Source: Vibrio celticus
GTDB taxonomy: Bacteria > Pseudomonadota > Gammaproteobacteria > Enterobacterales > Vibrionaceae
Assembly (NCBI RefSeq): GCF_024347335.1
Contig: NZ_AP025463.1
Coordinates: 1,736,001 to 1,800,000 of the forward strand
Length of the DNA stretch: 64,000 nucleotides
Reading direction: 5' to 3'
A program made the translations under genes and the position numbers. The notes beneath the pieces are model-generated. The model was not told the origin of the DNA. It was given only the letters and a program-made list of their open reading frames with translations, and did not search any database. Positions 27,676-37,486 of this stretch are shown piece after piece (position 1 is the first letter of the stretch; every line of letters starts with the position of its first letter).

Positions 27676-27689
27676 TTGATGCATATCAT
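27676..27689. promoter_or_regulatory. FNR-like box upstream of the Cache chemoreceptor
   Basis: TTGAT-GCAT-ATCAT matches the FNR consensus TTGAT-N4-ATCAA at all but the last base. It lies 72 bases upstream of the ATG. An fnr gene is present at 58337-59083. Chance match remains possible. Confidence 0.3.
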
Positions 27690-27760
27690 CTGAACTGTAC
27701 GAAATTTTGATACCTTGGCCGAAAATCCATAATCAAAACAAATAATAAAGTCAGTCAGCT

Positions 27761-29380
27761 ATGAAATTAAGTAACTTATCTATCAAATCAAAACTCGTCT
27801 CCATCGTCATTTTATCGGTTGTTCTATTAGTAATGGCGTCCACTTTTAACCTAATGCAGCAGCGTGCGAGTTCCATGCAAGAGCGTCAAGATAAGCTCAG
27901 TGCTCAAGTCGAAACTGCAGTCAGCTTAGCGAGCTACTATTACAACCAACGTAATGTGCTCGGTGAAGAGGTCGCAAAGGATCGTGCGCTACAAGCCATC
28001 AAAACGCTTCGTTATGACAACACTAATTACTTCTGGATTCTAAACCAGCAGCTCAACATCATTAGTCATCCATTAAAACCAGAGCTTGATGGCACTAATG
28101 CCGGAAACCTTAGAGATGGCGCAGGTAAGCATCACTGGCGCGAGATGGTCACCATTTCCCGCACTCCTGAAGAGAAAGGCTTTCTTGATTACCAATGGAT
28201 GAGCCCGCAAGGTGAACTCAAAGACAAGATCTCATACGTTCAGTTGTTTCCAGAATGGAACTGGGTGATCGGTTCTGGAATCTTAGTCGCGGATATCCAA
28301 GAGGCGTTCTATGCCTTAGCTATTAAGGAAGGGATGGTAGCGGTTGTTTTATCTGGCTTACTGTTCGCTATGGGTTACGCGATTTCCAACAACATCCTTG
28401 TGCCACTGAATAAGCTTATCGATAACACCCATAAGATTGCCGATGGCGATCTTCGTGTACGCATGAACATGACACGTAAAGATGAACTGGGCGATATGAG
28501 TCAGCAAATAGATACCATGCTCGACAAACTGCAAAGCACGCTTCGCACAGCCAATGAATCGGCGGATTTATCCAGTAATATGGCGAGCCACATCGCTCAA
28601 GCCAGTGAAGAAGCAGCAACCAGTGTCAACTCACAACATGCACAGCTTGAATTGTTATCGACTGCAATGACAGAGATGAGCGCGACTATTTCTGATGTCG
28701 CTGTGAATGCCGAAAATACCGCGGATAGCACCAATAAGGTTGTCGATCATGCAAACCAGAACGACCAGAACATGCAGGTAACGTCTGAGACTATATCTCA
28801 GGTTTCAGAGAACATTTCGACCGCGAACAACTTAGTCAGAGATCTGCAATCAGGCGTGACTGAAATAAGCCAAGTCGTTGGTGTGATTCGTGATGTATCA
28901 GAACAAACGAACTTGTTAGCGCTCAACGCAGCAATAGAAGCGGCACGTGCAGGAGAGCAAGGAAGAGGATTCGCGGTTGTTGCTGATGAAGTTCGAAATC
29001 TTGCTAGCCGCACTCAGAATTCAACCAACGAAGTGCAATCCACGATTGAGAAACTGACTCAACAAGCAGAACGCACCTTTAAGGCAATGCAAAGCAGTAA
29101 CGAGAAGGTTGATCACAGCGTTGTCGCGTCTAACGAAACTCGCCAGCAACTCGATGTGATTGTGAATGAACTGCATAACGCTAACGACATGGTCGCGCAG
29201 ATCGCCGCAGCCTCAGAGCAGCAAAGCACGGTAGCCACTGAAATGAGTGAAAGTGTCACTGGTATTCATCTCGCTGCAAATGAAGTGCTGCAGGCCTCAC
29301 AATCGCTCGCAGAAGACAGTCAGAAAATGGCGAACACCACAGAGCACCTTACTGAGCAATTGAAATACTTTAAGGTTTAG
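27761..29380 (+). CDS. Methyl-accepting chemotaxis protein with single Cache domain
   Basis: 539 residues. TM1 is about 10-31, a single Cache (sCache_2-like) sensor about 40-185 containing [13 protein letters not shown] and [15 protein letters not shown]2 about 190-212, then HAMP ([15 protein letters not shown]) and the signalling coiled coil with tip [20 protein letters not shown] from about 381. sCache_2 receptors often sense small organic acids, but the ligand here is unknown. It is downstream of the two-component system by 270 bases and separate from it. It ends at a strong terminator. Confidence 0.9.
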   Translation: MKLSNLSIKSKLVSIVILSVVLLVMASTFNLMQQRASSMQERQDKLSAQVETAVSLASYYYNQRNVLGEEVAKDRALQAIKTLRYDNTNYFWILNQQLNIISHPLKPELDGTNAGNLRDGAGKHHWREMVTISRTPEEKGFLDYQWMSPQGELKDKISYVQLFPEWNWVIGSGILVADIQEAFYALAIKEGMVAVVLSGLLFAMGYAISNNILVPLNKLIDNTHKIADGDLRVRMNMTRKDELGDMSQQIDTMLDKLQSTLRTANESADLSSNMASHIAQASEEAATSVNSQHAQLELLSTAMTEMSATISDVAVNAENTADSTNKVVDHANQNDQNMQVTSETISQVSENISTANNLVRDLQSGVTEISQVVGVIRDVSEQTNLLALNAAIEAARAGEQGRGFAVVADEVRNLASRTQNSTNEVQSTIEKLTQQAERTFKAMQSSNEKVDHSVVASNETRQQLDVIVNELHNANDMVAQIAAASEQQSTVATEMSESVTGIHLAANEVLQASQSLAEDSQKMANTTEHLTEQLKYFKV

Positions 29381-29415
29381 CCTAAATACAACTGAGCTGA
29401 AGATAAAAAGCCCAT

Positions 29416-29457
29416 AAAAAACACCTCCGCACTTGAGATAAGTTCGGAGGTGTTTTT
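29416..29457. terminator. Intrinsic terminator between chemoreceptor and mscS-like gene
   Basis: Stem AAAACACCTCCG / CGGAGGTGTTTT with a 15-base loop and T-tract; convergent genes on both sides. Confidence 0.9.
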
Positions 29458-29507
29458 ATTTATGGATAGTCATTTGCGATAAGAAACAAACGTCGAAAGC
29501 ATCAAGC

Positions 29508-30395
29508 CTAATGCGCTGCCACTGAAATCTTCGGTGGGTTGATGTTGTGCTTCTTAAACTCTTTCATCACACGCAAGGTAATGTCGGTTTCAAACAGCTT
29601 CTCATACGCAGTATCCACAACGTAAGCCTTACAGGTTAGCTGTATCGCAAGGTAGTTATCGGTAATCGTCTGTTTAACCAAAACCGTTACAGGCTTCGGC
29701 AAGTGGATATAACGACTTGAAGACGCCGCTTCTTGAATCAGATCGCGGGCTAGGGTGATGTCTTCATCCATACCAACGTAAAACGGAATCACCACCTGCA
29801 TGTCTAATGCGCCATAGTTACCACTGGTGGTCACTTCATTTAAGAACTTGTTATTCGGAATGGTAATGATGTCGTCATTCAATGTTCTCATTCGTACCGA
29901 ACGCAAACCGATAGTGATAATGTCGCCATAGTTACCCTCAAACGTGACGCGGTCACCAACTTGAAAGGGTCTATCAATCATCACCGTGATACCGGCGATG
30001 AATGAAGCAGCCAAGTCTTTAAGCGCAAAGCCTACCGACACGGCGAGGGTGCCACCAATCAAGGCCAGTATTTGGTCGTTGATTCTAAAGCTCATCATGA
30101 ACACGATAAGACCGGTGCTCACATAGATGAAGAACTGAGTAAACGACTGCAGTTTTTGTAGTAGCATTCGATATTGCACGAACTGACTACCAAAGCTGGT
30201 CACTAACGAGTTGATGAACTTAAGCAGCAACCACATCGCAGCGATAACGATCATGGAGAAGAACACGCCGCTCCATCGCACAAGGCTCGCTATTTTAGAG
30301 ATGTTTTCTACGTTAGCTAACTCTTCCGTCGCAAAGGTCGGGAAACTGACAGCACTTGCCAAGCCAACAAATAGTAGGATAAATAACTTCTTCAT
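29508..30395 (-). CDS. MscS-family mechanosensitive channel
   Basis: 295 residues. A cleavable-looking signal (MKKLFILLFVGLASAVSFPTFA) precedes two peripheral helices and the pore-lining TM3 (IGGTLAVSVGFALKDLAASF), followed by the MscS beta domain (DRPFQVGDRVTFEGNYGDI) and the C-terminal cage. The gene starts one base after the stop of the large membrane ATPase gene, so it is translationally coupled to it. MscS homologues gate on membrane tension or ligands. The paired ATPase suggests a regulated rather than purely mechanical channel, which is inference. Confidence 0.88.
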   Translation of the reverse strand: MKKLFILLFVGLASAVSFPTFATEELANVENISKIASLVRWSGVFFSMIVIAAMWLLLKFINSLVTSFGSQFVQYRMLLQKLQSFTQFFIYVSTGLIVFMMSFRINDQILALIGGTLAVSVGFALKDLAASFIAGITVMIDRPFQVGDRVTFEGNYGDIITIGLRSVRMRTLNDDIITIPNNKFLNEVTTSGNYGALDMQVVIPFYVGMDEDITLARDLIQEAASSSRYIHLPKPVTVLVKQTITDNYLAIQLTCKAYVVDTAYEKLFETDITLRVMKEFKKHNINPPKISVAAH

Positions 30396-30396
30396 T

Positions 30397-32742
30397 TTAC
30401 TTCACCAGTAGATGTTGACGGTCGAGAACGTTCGTAATATGGCGGAACCAGTGCTCAGAAATTCGAGCCTTTTCTTCATGCCAACCAATATAACCACGGC
30501 TTTCAAAGTAACGCAGAATCCCCGTTATCTCTGCCGTGCTCAGCTGTGTACATTCAGACAACACTTCCGGAGAAGCGATTTCCAGTTGTACGATAGAACG
30601 AAGTACAGCCAGCATAGGTTTCGGCATATTTTCCAGCTCCTGGGCTTCAGGAACATGGAACAGACGCACCACTGCTTGATCTGTCTCTTTGTTTCGGTTC
30701 AAAGAGAGTCGGAAGAAACGCAGCGCAACGGTAGGGTTGCCATCAGAGTAGTGCCACAAAATTCGATAGAAACCTTGGCGTGCACGTTCTTCTTCACTCA
30801 TATCATCTTGGTCCCATTGCTTAGGGACTACTAAACCATCAAAAGACAACGGCTTCTCAAGCTCCGTATTGATACGGCTATTTAGAAGTTCACCCACTTG
30901 TTTCTCTGTCCAACGCGGAAGGAAACACACCAAGTCAAACAGCAAACGTTCGCCACGCGCTCTATCCACAAATCGCCAGCTTGATTTGGCGATCGATATC
31001 ACGACACGGTGGTTCTTTTTAGAACGACGCAGAAGGTTGGTCAAACGAATCAAATCAGACAGGCCACCGACCATTGGTTGCACCAGTCGTTGTGCGTTAT
31101 CAATCGCGATAAGGTAAGTGGTATTGCTCTTACGAAGATGCGCTAATATTTGAATTTCAGTCGCTTCTTCGTCCAAGCCAATGCTCACGGCTAAATGCGC
31201 TAAAAGCTCTTGGTAACCCGCATAAGGGCAACTCACGTATACAGGCTCAGCGTTAGAGACTTTGTGCAGTAAGGTATATAGCAGCGTTGTCGCGCCGACA
31301 CCACGTTCGCCAGACACAATACAGATAGCCGGGCTGTCTGACATTAAGTAGCGTGATAACTGCTTAATTTCATCTCCCGCGTAATCTATCAACGTACTGT
31401 CGATATTACCCGGAAGAATGTATTCATAGGTTTGATCGCCTTTGATTCGAACCAAGTTTTGCTGATTCTTATCAAGGTCAGACTGTTTAGCAACTTCAAT
31501 TCTAAATAGATAAGCTAAGGCCTGGCTAAACAAAGTGTAATTGGATAGCAGGGCCATAATTCGATGTTGAAAGTTGTAAACACTCAACCACACGATGCCA
31601 ATGGCCGTCGCCAATATATTAAGTAAGAAGGTATCCTTGCGGTTTACTGCCCAATTCACCCAAACCGGACGATCAGAGATGTGTTGCAACGTATCGAAGA
31701 CCTTCGCTCTCCATAGTCTGAGAACTGAGATCGTGACCAGCACAAACCAGAAAAACAGAGCGCTGTAAATCCAGCTGTAAATCGTACCTTTGCCTAGCGT
31801 AATACTCGATATCTGGAGAATCACACCCGCAACGATGAAGCTCCACACGTAACGGCGAATAGTCGATAGGCGTAGTGCTATCACTTCTTGATTTGATGTC
31901 CGACCTAAACGGTAGGCAAATTCCAAAATAAAGCTGATGGCAATCGAACCACCTAGAATCCACCAAGTGAAGATCTCCAGGAAAATCAAATGTTGAAGAC
32001 TAGGGATACTAGAAAGCACTCTCAATGACAATGTGATGGCAATTAGCCAAGCAATCGCACGATCAGCGCGGCTGATATACCAAATCACGCGAACCAGAAA
32101 AGGAGGGTTCGTTTTCGCTTCAAGAAAGTTAATTCGAAACAGTTCAATCAAGCGGGTGCTGTTGGCAAGCCACCACACTAAACCGAAGTAGATGAATAAC
32201 ACTTTTAGTGAGGCACCAATCACTGGCACTGGCGAAATAAAGATGTCTTTAACAAGCGCTTTAAAGCTACGAATTTGGAAATAAACAAGATACTCAATAT
32301 TGAGTTTGGTCAATTCCCACTCTTGCTTAAACTGGGTCACACCATAGGGACCAAAACCGGTTAAACGCTCTTTGTTTGCAGAGTTGGTCTGCTCTAAAAG
32401 ATGCTGTTTACTTACGTTCAAGCTATTCAGCGTGACGTAACTGGTTTGAACGGCAAACCATTGATCGGCGTCGCTGTTATCTCTGTAAGCTTTTATCTGT
32501 TGCTCGAAGGTTTTGATTTCCTGCTTTTGAACTCGCAGAACTTCGGCAAGCAGAATATTGACTTGGCGTCTGTCCGACGGCTCCATAAAGAGAGGATCGG
32601 GTAACGAATCAATTCGATCATCGAGGTCAACAGCAGAATCGGATACCTGCGGCTGAGATTGTAAGTCATATTCCAAGTTGGCATGACTAGGCCAAGAGAG
32701 AATGGCCAAAGTGAGGATTAAGAAGCGCGATAGTGAACGCAT
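30397..32742 (-). CDS. Membrane-bound AAA/STAND-like NTPase paired with MscS channel
   Basis: 781 residues. An N-terminal signal (1-21) and a charged periplasmic helical part (about 40-165) lead to about six membrane helices between 175 and 395. The cytoplasmic C-terminal half has an NTPase fold: P-loop SGERGVGATTLLY at 477-489 and Walker B YLIAIDNAQ at 543-551. The canonical P-loop lysine is alanine (A484). A winged-helix-like tail (LSTAEITGILRYFESRGYI) ends it, as in STAND and AAA_22-type proteins. It is one base upstream of the channel gene. I do not recognise a named family; a sensor-effector pair is plausible. Confidence 0.75.
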   Translation of the reverse strand: MRSLSRFLILTLAILSWPSHANLEYDLQSQPQVSDSAVDLDDRIDSLPDPLFMEPSDRRQVNILLAEVLRVQKQEIKTFEQQIKAYRDNSDADQWFAVQTSYVTLNSLNVSKQHLLEQTNSANKERLTGFGPYGVTQFKQEWELTKLNIEYLVYFQIRSFKALVKDIFISPVPVIGASLKVLFIYFGLVWWLANSTRLIELFRINFLEAKTNPPFLVRVIWYISRADRAIAWLIAITLSLRVLSSIPSLQHLIFLEIFTWWILGGSIAISFILEFAYRLGRTSNQEVIALRLSTIRRYVWSFIVAGVILQISSITLGKGTIYSWIYSALFFWFVLVTISVLRLWRAKVFDTLQHISDRPVWVNWAVNRKDTFLLNILATAIGIVWLSVYNFQHRIMALLSNYTLFSQALAYLFRIEVAKQSDLDKNQQNLVRIKGDQTYEYILPGNIDSTLIDYAGDEIKQLSRYLMSDSPAICIVSGERGVGATTLLYTLLHKVSNAEPVYVSCPYAGYQELLAHLAVSIGLDEEATEIQILAHLRKSNTTYLIAIDNAQRLVQPMVGGLSDLIRLTNLLRRSKKNHRVVISIAKSSWRFVDRARGERLLFDLVCFLPRWTEKQVGELLNSRINTELEKPLSFDGLVVPKQWDQDDMSEEERARQGFYRILWHYSDGNPTVALRFFRLSLNRNKETDQAVVRLFHVPEAQELENMPKPMLAVLRSIVQLEIASPEVLSECTQLSTAEITGILRYFESRGYIGWHEEKARISEHWFRHITNVLDRQHLLVK

Positions 32743-33198
32743 AAAAGTCTCTTAGAATTATGAGGTTAGGATTACTATAGTTAGATAATCTGACTTTGTG
32801 AAATCCAACCCCGTATCGGGGGCGAGTACTTTATTCCTGTTTCGATCGATTTTGTCATGAAATTGTCAGGGATTAGACTAGTATTTGAGCATCTTTGTTA
32901 TGTCTGCTGTTGCGTTGATCGGGTTGGCTTTTACTGTGACCAATCAGCATACGATATATTCAATGGTTGGCATGATTTAGGACGTTATATACTGCCCATT
33001 ATGGGGCGCTGTTCGATATTTTGTTTTTCCGTAAAATCGACGGCTTATCGGCGATAAATAGAAAATCAAAAATGTGAGTCAGTTCAAACTATGATTTGGC
33101 TAGGTTATCACTCACTTAATGGCCAGTAATTGCAATCAATACTTGCAGTTAAAGCCCTGAACAAGTAACGTTGCGGCGTTTTTCACATTAAAAAGGTA
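32743..33198. other. Gap between the membrane NTPase gene and ybiT
   Basis: About 455 bases carrying the divergent promoters. I see no RNA gene or strong repeat. A short open frame at 32857-33057 has no recognisable protein and no ribosome site. Confidence 0.5.
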
Positions 33199-34788
33199 AT
33201 GGCATTGATCTCCACAGCAAATATCACCCAACAATTCGGCGCTAAGCCACTTTTCGAAAATATTTCAGTTAAGTTCGGCGAAGGCAACCGCTACGGTTTA
33301 ATCGGCGCGAATGGCTGTGGTAAATCGACGTTCATGAAGATCCTATCTGGTGAACTAGAGCCAAGTGCTGGTAACGTAAGCTACGATCCAAACGAGCGCG
33401 TTGCTAAGCTAAACCAAGACCAATTTGCTTACGAAGAATTCACGGTAATCGACACGGTTATCATGGGTCACAAAGAGCTTTGGGCTATTAAGCAAGAGCG
33501 TGACCGCATTTACTCTTTGCCAGAAATGAGCGAAGAAGACGGCATGAAAGTGGCTGACCTTGAAGTTCAGTTCGCTGAGATGGACGGCTACATGGCAGAA
33601 GCTAAAGCTGGTGAGCTTCTTCTAGCGGTAGGTATTGAAGAATCAATGCACTTCGGTCTGATGAGCGAAGTAGCGCCGGGTTGGAAACTTCGTGTTCTAT
33701 TGTCTCAAGTACTGTTTGCAGACCCGCATATCATGCTTCTTGACGAACCAACGAACAACCTGGACATGGACACCATCAAGTGGTTGGAAGATACGCTAAA
33801 CCAACGTAACTGCACAATGATCATCATTTCGCACGACCGTCACTTCCTAAACTCTGTTTGTACACACATGGCTGACCTTGATTACGGCGAACTTCGTCTA
33901 TTCCCAGGTAACTACGATGAGTACATGACGGCTGCGACTCAAGCTCGTGAGCGTCTACTGTCTGACAACGCTAAGAAGAAAGCGCAAATTGCTGAACTTC
34001 AAACGTTCGTATCTCGTTTCTCTGCTAACGCATCGAAAGCGAAGCAAGCAACGTCTCGTGCTAAGCAGATCGATAAAATCCAACTAGACGAAGTTAAAGC
34101 GTCTAGCCGTCAAAACCCATTCATCCGTTTCGAACAGTCTAAAGAGCTATTCCGTAACGCACTTGTGGTTGAAAACCTATCTCAAGGTTTTGAAGAAGAC
34201 CTATACAACAAGTTCGACGGTATCTTCGAAGTAGGTGAGCGTGTTGCTATCATCGGTGAGAACGGTGTGGGTAAAACAACACTACTTAACACACTAGCTG
34301 GCGCTCTTGAGCCTCGCACTGGTGAGTACAAGTGGTCTGAAAACTCAAACATCGGTTACTACGCTCAAGATCACGCACATGATTTCGAGACAGACATGAA
34401 CCTGTTTGATTGGATGAGCCAATGGCGTCAAGAAGGCGAAGACGAGCAAGTTGTTCGTGGCTTCCTAGGTCGTATGCTATTTGGTCAAGACGACATTAAG
34501 AAATCTGTAAAGGTTATCTCTGGTGGTGAACAAGGTCGTATGCTTCTTGGTAAGATCATGATGCATAAACCAAACATCCTTCTAATGGATGAGCCAACAA
34601 ACCACATGGATATGGAATCTATCGAAGCGCTTAACTTGGCTCTTGAGAACTACAAAGGCACATTGTTCTTCGTATCTCACGACCGTGTATTCGTAGACTC
34701 GCTTGCAACTCGTATCCTTGAAATTAAAGATGGCAAGATCAACGACTTCCGCGGTACTTACGCTGAGTTCTTGAAAGCACGCGGCTAA
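33199..34788 (+). CDS. ybiT: ABC-F family ATPase YbiT
   Basis: 529 residues with two ABC domains joined by a charged linker. Domain 1 has GANGCGKST and [14 protein letters not shown]; domain 2 has [17 protein letters not shown] and [12 protein letters not shown]. The linker [20 protein letters not shown] and overall sequence closely match E. coli YbiT. There are no membrane helices; ABC-F proteins act on ribosomes, often to resolve stalls. Codon use is strongly biased toward preferred codons, suggesting high expression. It ends at an intrinsic terminator. Confidence 0.93.
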   Translation: MALISTANITQQFGAKPLFENISVKFGEGNRYGLIGANGCGKSTFMKILSGELEPSAGNVSYDPNERVAKLNQDQFAYEEFTVIDTVIMGHKELWAIKQERDRIYSLPEMSEEDGMKVADLEVQFAEMDGYMAEAKAGELLLAVGIEESMHFGLMSEVAPGWKLRVLLSQVLFADPHIMLLDEPTNNLDMDTIKWLEDTLNQRNCTMIIISHDRHFLNSVCTHMADLDYGELRLFPGNYDEYMTAATQARERLLSDNAKKKAQIAELQTFVSRFSANASKAKQATSRAKQIDKIQLDEVKASSRQNPFIRFEQSKELFRNALVVENLSQGFEEDLYNKFDGIFEVGERVAIIGENGVGKTTLLNTLAGALEPRTGEYKWSENSNIGYYAQDHAHDFETDMNLFDWMSQWRQEGEDEQVVRGFLGRMLFGQDDIKKSVKVISGGEQGRMLLGKIMMHKPNILLMDEPTNHMDMESIEALNLALENYKGTLFFVSHDRVFVDSLATRILEIKDGKINDFRGTYAEFLKARG

Positions 34789-34856
34789 GCTTTAAGTTAG
34801 CCTTAGTTTTCAACTCTATGCGTTGGAAATTAAGCTATAAATTGAAAATTAAAAAT

Positions 34857-34895
34857 TAAAAACGCCGTCATACTGAAAAGCATGACGGCGTTTTT
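34857..34895 (+). terminator. Intrinsic terminator after ybiT
   Basis: Stem AAAAACGCCGTCAT / ATGACGGCGTTTTT with a 10-base loop and T-tract. Confidence 0.92.
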
Positions 34896-35017
34896 GTATC
34901 TAGCTAAGTTTCTATGTATTTATCCTTGATGGGTCACTAACTATTTACATCAGAACTTTACAATTAGAAGCGGTTAGTGAATCACCAATCAAACCTACGC
35001 TTTTTTCCGACTGCTGA

Positions 35018-35845
35018 TTATTCACCTTTTACATCAAAGTCGATCTTGTCTGCACCCGTGAACACTTGGAAGCGTAAGCCTTTAGCGCGAGCAATTGTTG
35101 TGATGCCGAACTTCTGAGCCAAGTCTAAGCCCATTTGCGTCACGCCAGAACGTGATAGCAAAACAGGGATACCCATCTGAGCAACCTTAATCACCATCTC
35201 AGACGTTAAACGGCCTGTGGTATAGAAGATCTTATCTTCACCTGTCTCTTTGTTAAGCCACATCTCACCAGCCAACGTATCAACGGCATTGTGTCGGCCA
35301 ACATCTTCAACAAACGATAGAACCTTGTCGTCTTTGCAAACCGCACAACCGTGCACCGCGCCTGCTTTCTTGTAGGTATCGTTGTAATGAGTCAACGCTT
35401 CAAGCGCTGTGTAGATTTCAGATTGCTTAATCTTGTTTTGAGGCACTTGGTAATCTTCCAACTGCTTCATCACGTTGCCATACATGGTGCCCTGACCGCA
35501 GCCAGAGGTTACTGTCTTCTTCTTAAGCGCTTGCTCAAGTTGGCTCGTATCTTCTTTGGTGATAACCGCAGCAGAGCTGGTTTCCCAATCGATGATGATA
35601 GATTCAACCGCTTCCGGATCAGAAAGGAAGCTTTGGTTTTTCAAATAGCCTAATACTAATGACTCAGGACGAGAACCCAATGTCATTAAGGTTACGATCT
35701 CTTTCCAGTTCAACATTACGGTAAGAGGGCGCTCACACGCGATCTGTTTTGTTAGCTTTTCGCCATATTCATCAAACACTTCAACTTCGATTGTCTGAAG
35801 TGGGTTCTCACTGGTTTTTATTATGTTTGGTTTTACCACAGTCAT
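35018..35845 (-). CDS. fdhD: Formate dehydrogenase accessory sulfurtransferase FdhD
   Basis: 275 residues of the FdhD/NarQ family. It passes sulfur from a cysteine desulfurase to the bis-MGD cofactor, needed for formate dehydrogenase activity. Family landmarks are the flexible-loop cysteine in TSGCGQGT (C116), GAVHGCAVCKD (165-170) and VEDVGRHNAVDTLAGEMWL. E. coli FdhD has two loop cysteines (CGVC); here the second position is glycine, so sulfur relay may use only C116 or another cysteine such as C167/C170. It diverges from the fdh operon and a sigma-54-like promoter lies upstream. Confidence 0.92.
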   Translation of the reverse strand: MTVVKPNIIKTSENPLQTIEVEVFDEYGEKLTKQIACERPLTVMLNWKEIVTLMTLGSRPESLVLGYLKNQSFLSDPEAVESIIIDWETSSAAVITKEDTSQLEQALKKKTVTSGCGQGTMYGNVMKQLEDYQVPQNKIKQSEIYTALEALTHYNDTYKKAGAVHGCAVCKDDKVLSFVEDVGRHNAVDTLAGEMWLNKETGEDKIFYTTGRLTSEMVIKVAQMGIPVLLSRSGVTQMGLDLAQKFGITTIARAKGLRFQVFTGADKIDFDVKGE

Positions 35846-36023
35846 TTCCTACTTAATGAGATAGCGATTTTATGAGATAAGAAGTCAACAAGAGCAATAA
35901 GGCTCTCATTCATCAATGCGCTAGTTTGTTGGTTCGCTATAACCTAGATTTCGATTATCGTTCCGAACATGCCATAGCTCTGAGAATACATAGCTCTGTG
36001 AATAACATTAGCGAATTAGCTAA

Positions 36024-36039
36024 AGCAAATCTTATTCCA
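36024..36039 (-). promoter_or_regulatory. Candidate sigma-54 promoter of fdhD
   Basis: On the minus strand TGGAATA-AGAT-TTGCT with GG and GC 12 apart. The -12 element is perfect; the -24 element keeps only TGG. Predicted start is about 36014, giving a 170-base leader. Confidence 0.4.
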
Positions 36040-36111
36040 AAATAACGGGGATTGATGGAAACATGAAGCATTAGATTAAAATAGCGCAAAATATGAGAGT
36101 TCACTGGGTGG

Positions 36112-36156
36112 AGTTGTCTGAAATAACCAGTATCGGCTAACGTTATAGTGACAACT
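36112..36156. promoter_or_regulatory. Inverted repeat between divergent fdhD and fdh promoters
   Basis: Perfect 7-base arms AGTTGTC and GACAACT separated by 31 bases, each containing the TGTC/GACA half-site seen in the proposed activator motif. It lies 70-115 bases from the rightward start and 98-142 from the leftward one, suitable for a shared activator. Confidence 0.4.
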
Positions 36157-36199
36157 TGATAACGAACGCTATAGATACGCTCTCACAGTCAATCCGTAT

Positions 36200-36215
36200 T
36201 GGCGTGTTTATTGCT
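36200..36215 (+). promoter_or_regulatory. Predicted sigma-54 promoter of the DUF3305-DUF3306 genes
   Basis: TGGCGTG-TTTA-TTGCT, with GG and GC 12 apart and a perfect -12 element. Predicted start about 36226, 68 bases before the DUF3305 ATG. A CAGTACA-AAA-TGTCCTA motif copy lies just downstream at 36240-36256. Confidence 0.6.
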
Positions 36216-36228
36216 TTATGGGGTGTAT

Positions 36229-36306
36229 ATGATTGCGCACAGTACAAAATGTCCTAAGTGCATTCAGACCAAAGAAAATCAATTGGGTGAAGTATGTCTG
36301 AGATAA
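36229..36306 (+). CDS. Possible 25-residue CPKC-motif leader peptide
   Basis: A short open frame encoding MIAHSTKCPKCIQTKE and nine further residues, with GGGG five bases before its ATG. It ends inside the DUF3305 gene in another frame, so it could be translationally coupled. The CPKC pair suggests metal or redox sensing. Against it, the predicted sigma-54 start at about 36226 would leave no ribosome site. Low confidence. Confidence 0.2.
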   Translation: MIAHSTKCPKCIQTKENQLGEVCLR

Positions 36307-36758
36307 AAGAATTCAAAGAACAATATGAAAAAACAGAAGCAGCTTGGCCAATCGGTGTCCAAAGAATAGAGAAAGAGATCAAAACAGGTATCTGGGTAAC
36401 GACGCAATGGGAATTGACGGGGTTTGAACTGTCGCCAGAAGACGATGCCCAAGACGTTTGTTTGCTCCAACTACATAAAGACGAGCGTACAGACTATCGT
36501 TTCAACCTAAGCTCTCAGCAACCTAAGCTTTTCTTAGTGATGGATAATGTCGATTCTGGTATTAAGCCAATCATTCAGTTACTTACAGCATCACAAACCG
36601 TTGCAGGGCAATACATGGACGGTGACAACCAAGTCCTTTCATACGACATTCCATTGCCTGTACAAGCTTGGATGGAAGCATTCATCGGTCGTCATGGCGA
36701 GTTATTAGAAGCAAGACGTAAGAAACGTAAAGGCGCGGGTCGATCAAATGGCAACTAA
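36294..36758 (+). CDS. DUF3305 formate dehydrogenase-associated protein
   Basis: 154 residues of the DUF3305 family, which occurs beside formate dehydrogenase genes in many proteobacteria. The AWPIGVQRIEKEIKTGIWVTTQWEL start region is typical. It is soluble, with no signal peptide or cofactor motif. The C-terminus is basic (EARRKKRKGAGRSNGN). It overlaps DUF3306 by 11 bases, so the two are coupled and probably interact. A role in maturation or assembly of the enzyme is inferred from context only. Confidence 0.85.
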   Translation: MSEIKEFKEQYEKTEAAWPIGVQRIEKEIKTGIWVTTQWELTGFELSPEDDAQDVCLLQLHKDERTDYRFNLSSQQPKLFLVMDNVDSGIKPIIQLLTASQTVAGQYMDGDNQVLSYDIPLPVQAWMEAFIGRHGELLEARRKKRKGAGRSNGN

Positions 36759-37461
36759 CTTTTTTAGCCGTTGGTCTCAACGAAAGCTTGATGAATCGAC
36801 CGACCAACCATTAGAAGCGCAACAAACGCTTGAGGAAACTGAGCTTACTTCCGCAAAGACTTCGTCTGCTGCTTCATCTATAGACGCAGAAACATCAGAG
36901 TCATTAGAGCGTGAGACTTTAGAAAATGGTGCTTTAGATAATGAGTCTACAGAACACAATGAAGACGCTCACGCTGTCGATTCTCAAGCTATAGACTCTC
37001 AGGAGATAGCATCAGAAACGACTGAAGACTTGTCTGTTGCTCAATTATTGGTGTCTGAAGCATCAGAGAGCGTAAAAAAAGCGGCATTGCGTAAATTATT
37101 TCTCTCAGAAGAGTTCAACGTTCGTGATGGTTTAGATGATTACGACGACGATTACAGTAATTTGAAGTCTCTTTCTGAAGGGGTGGCGGAAACCTTGCGT
37201 GATTGGGTTAAAGACAAACCGGAAGAAGAAACTGCGCCAGAAGAAGAGCAACTTATTGATAATAAAGACGAAGGTGAAGTTTTAGAGAATTCTGAAAGCG
37301 ATCTTGAGGGATCTGACAATGAACTTGAAACGTCAGAAAGTGCCGAAATAACCGAACAAGAAAAAGAACTGTATGAAAACACAGTGTCAGATAATAACGC
37401 TACAATGTCAGAAGAAGCTGACCTGAAAGAGATGGGACAAAATATACCACACAAAGAATAG
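36748..37461 (+). CDS. DUF3306 formate dehydrogenase-associated acidic protein
   Basis: 237 residues, DUF3306. A short N-terminal FFSRWSQRKLDE segment and a conserved central block ALRKLFLSEEFNVRDGLDDYDDDYSN are family features; the flanks are very acidic, low-complexity Glu/Ser/Asp sequence, likely disordered. It is coupled to DUF3305. A palindrome-like site (TGGGACA-AAA-TATACCA) falls in its last codons, 37433-37449. It is followed by a terminator and a second promoter, so it and DUF3305 form a separate short transcript from the downstream genes. Confidence 0.85.
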   Translation: MATNFFSRWSQRKLDESTDQPLEAQQTLEETELTSAKTSSAASSIDAETSESLERETLENGALDNESTEHNEDAHAVDSQAIDSQEIASETTEDLSVAQLLVSEASESVKKAALRKLFLSEEFNVRDGLDDYDDDYSNLKSLSEGVAETLRDWVKDKPEEETAPEEEQLIDNKDEGEVLENSESDLEGSDNELETSESAEITEQEKELYENTVSDNNATMSEEADLKEMGQNIPHKE

Positions 37462-37486
37462 GTACATTTTGACTAAACACTCAATG

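Noticed and set aside
32857..33057. 66-codon open frame between the membrane NTPase and ybiT
   Set aside because: No ribosome site and no recognisable protein pattern; likely chance.
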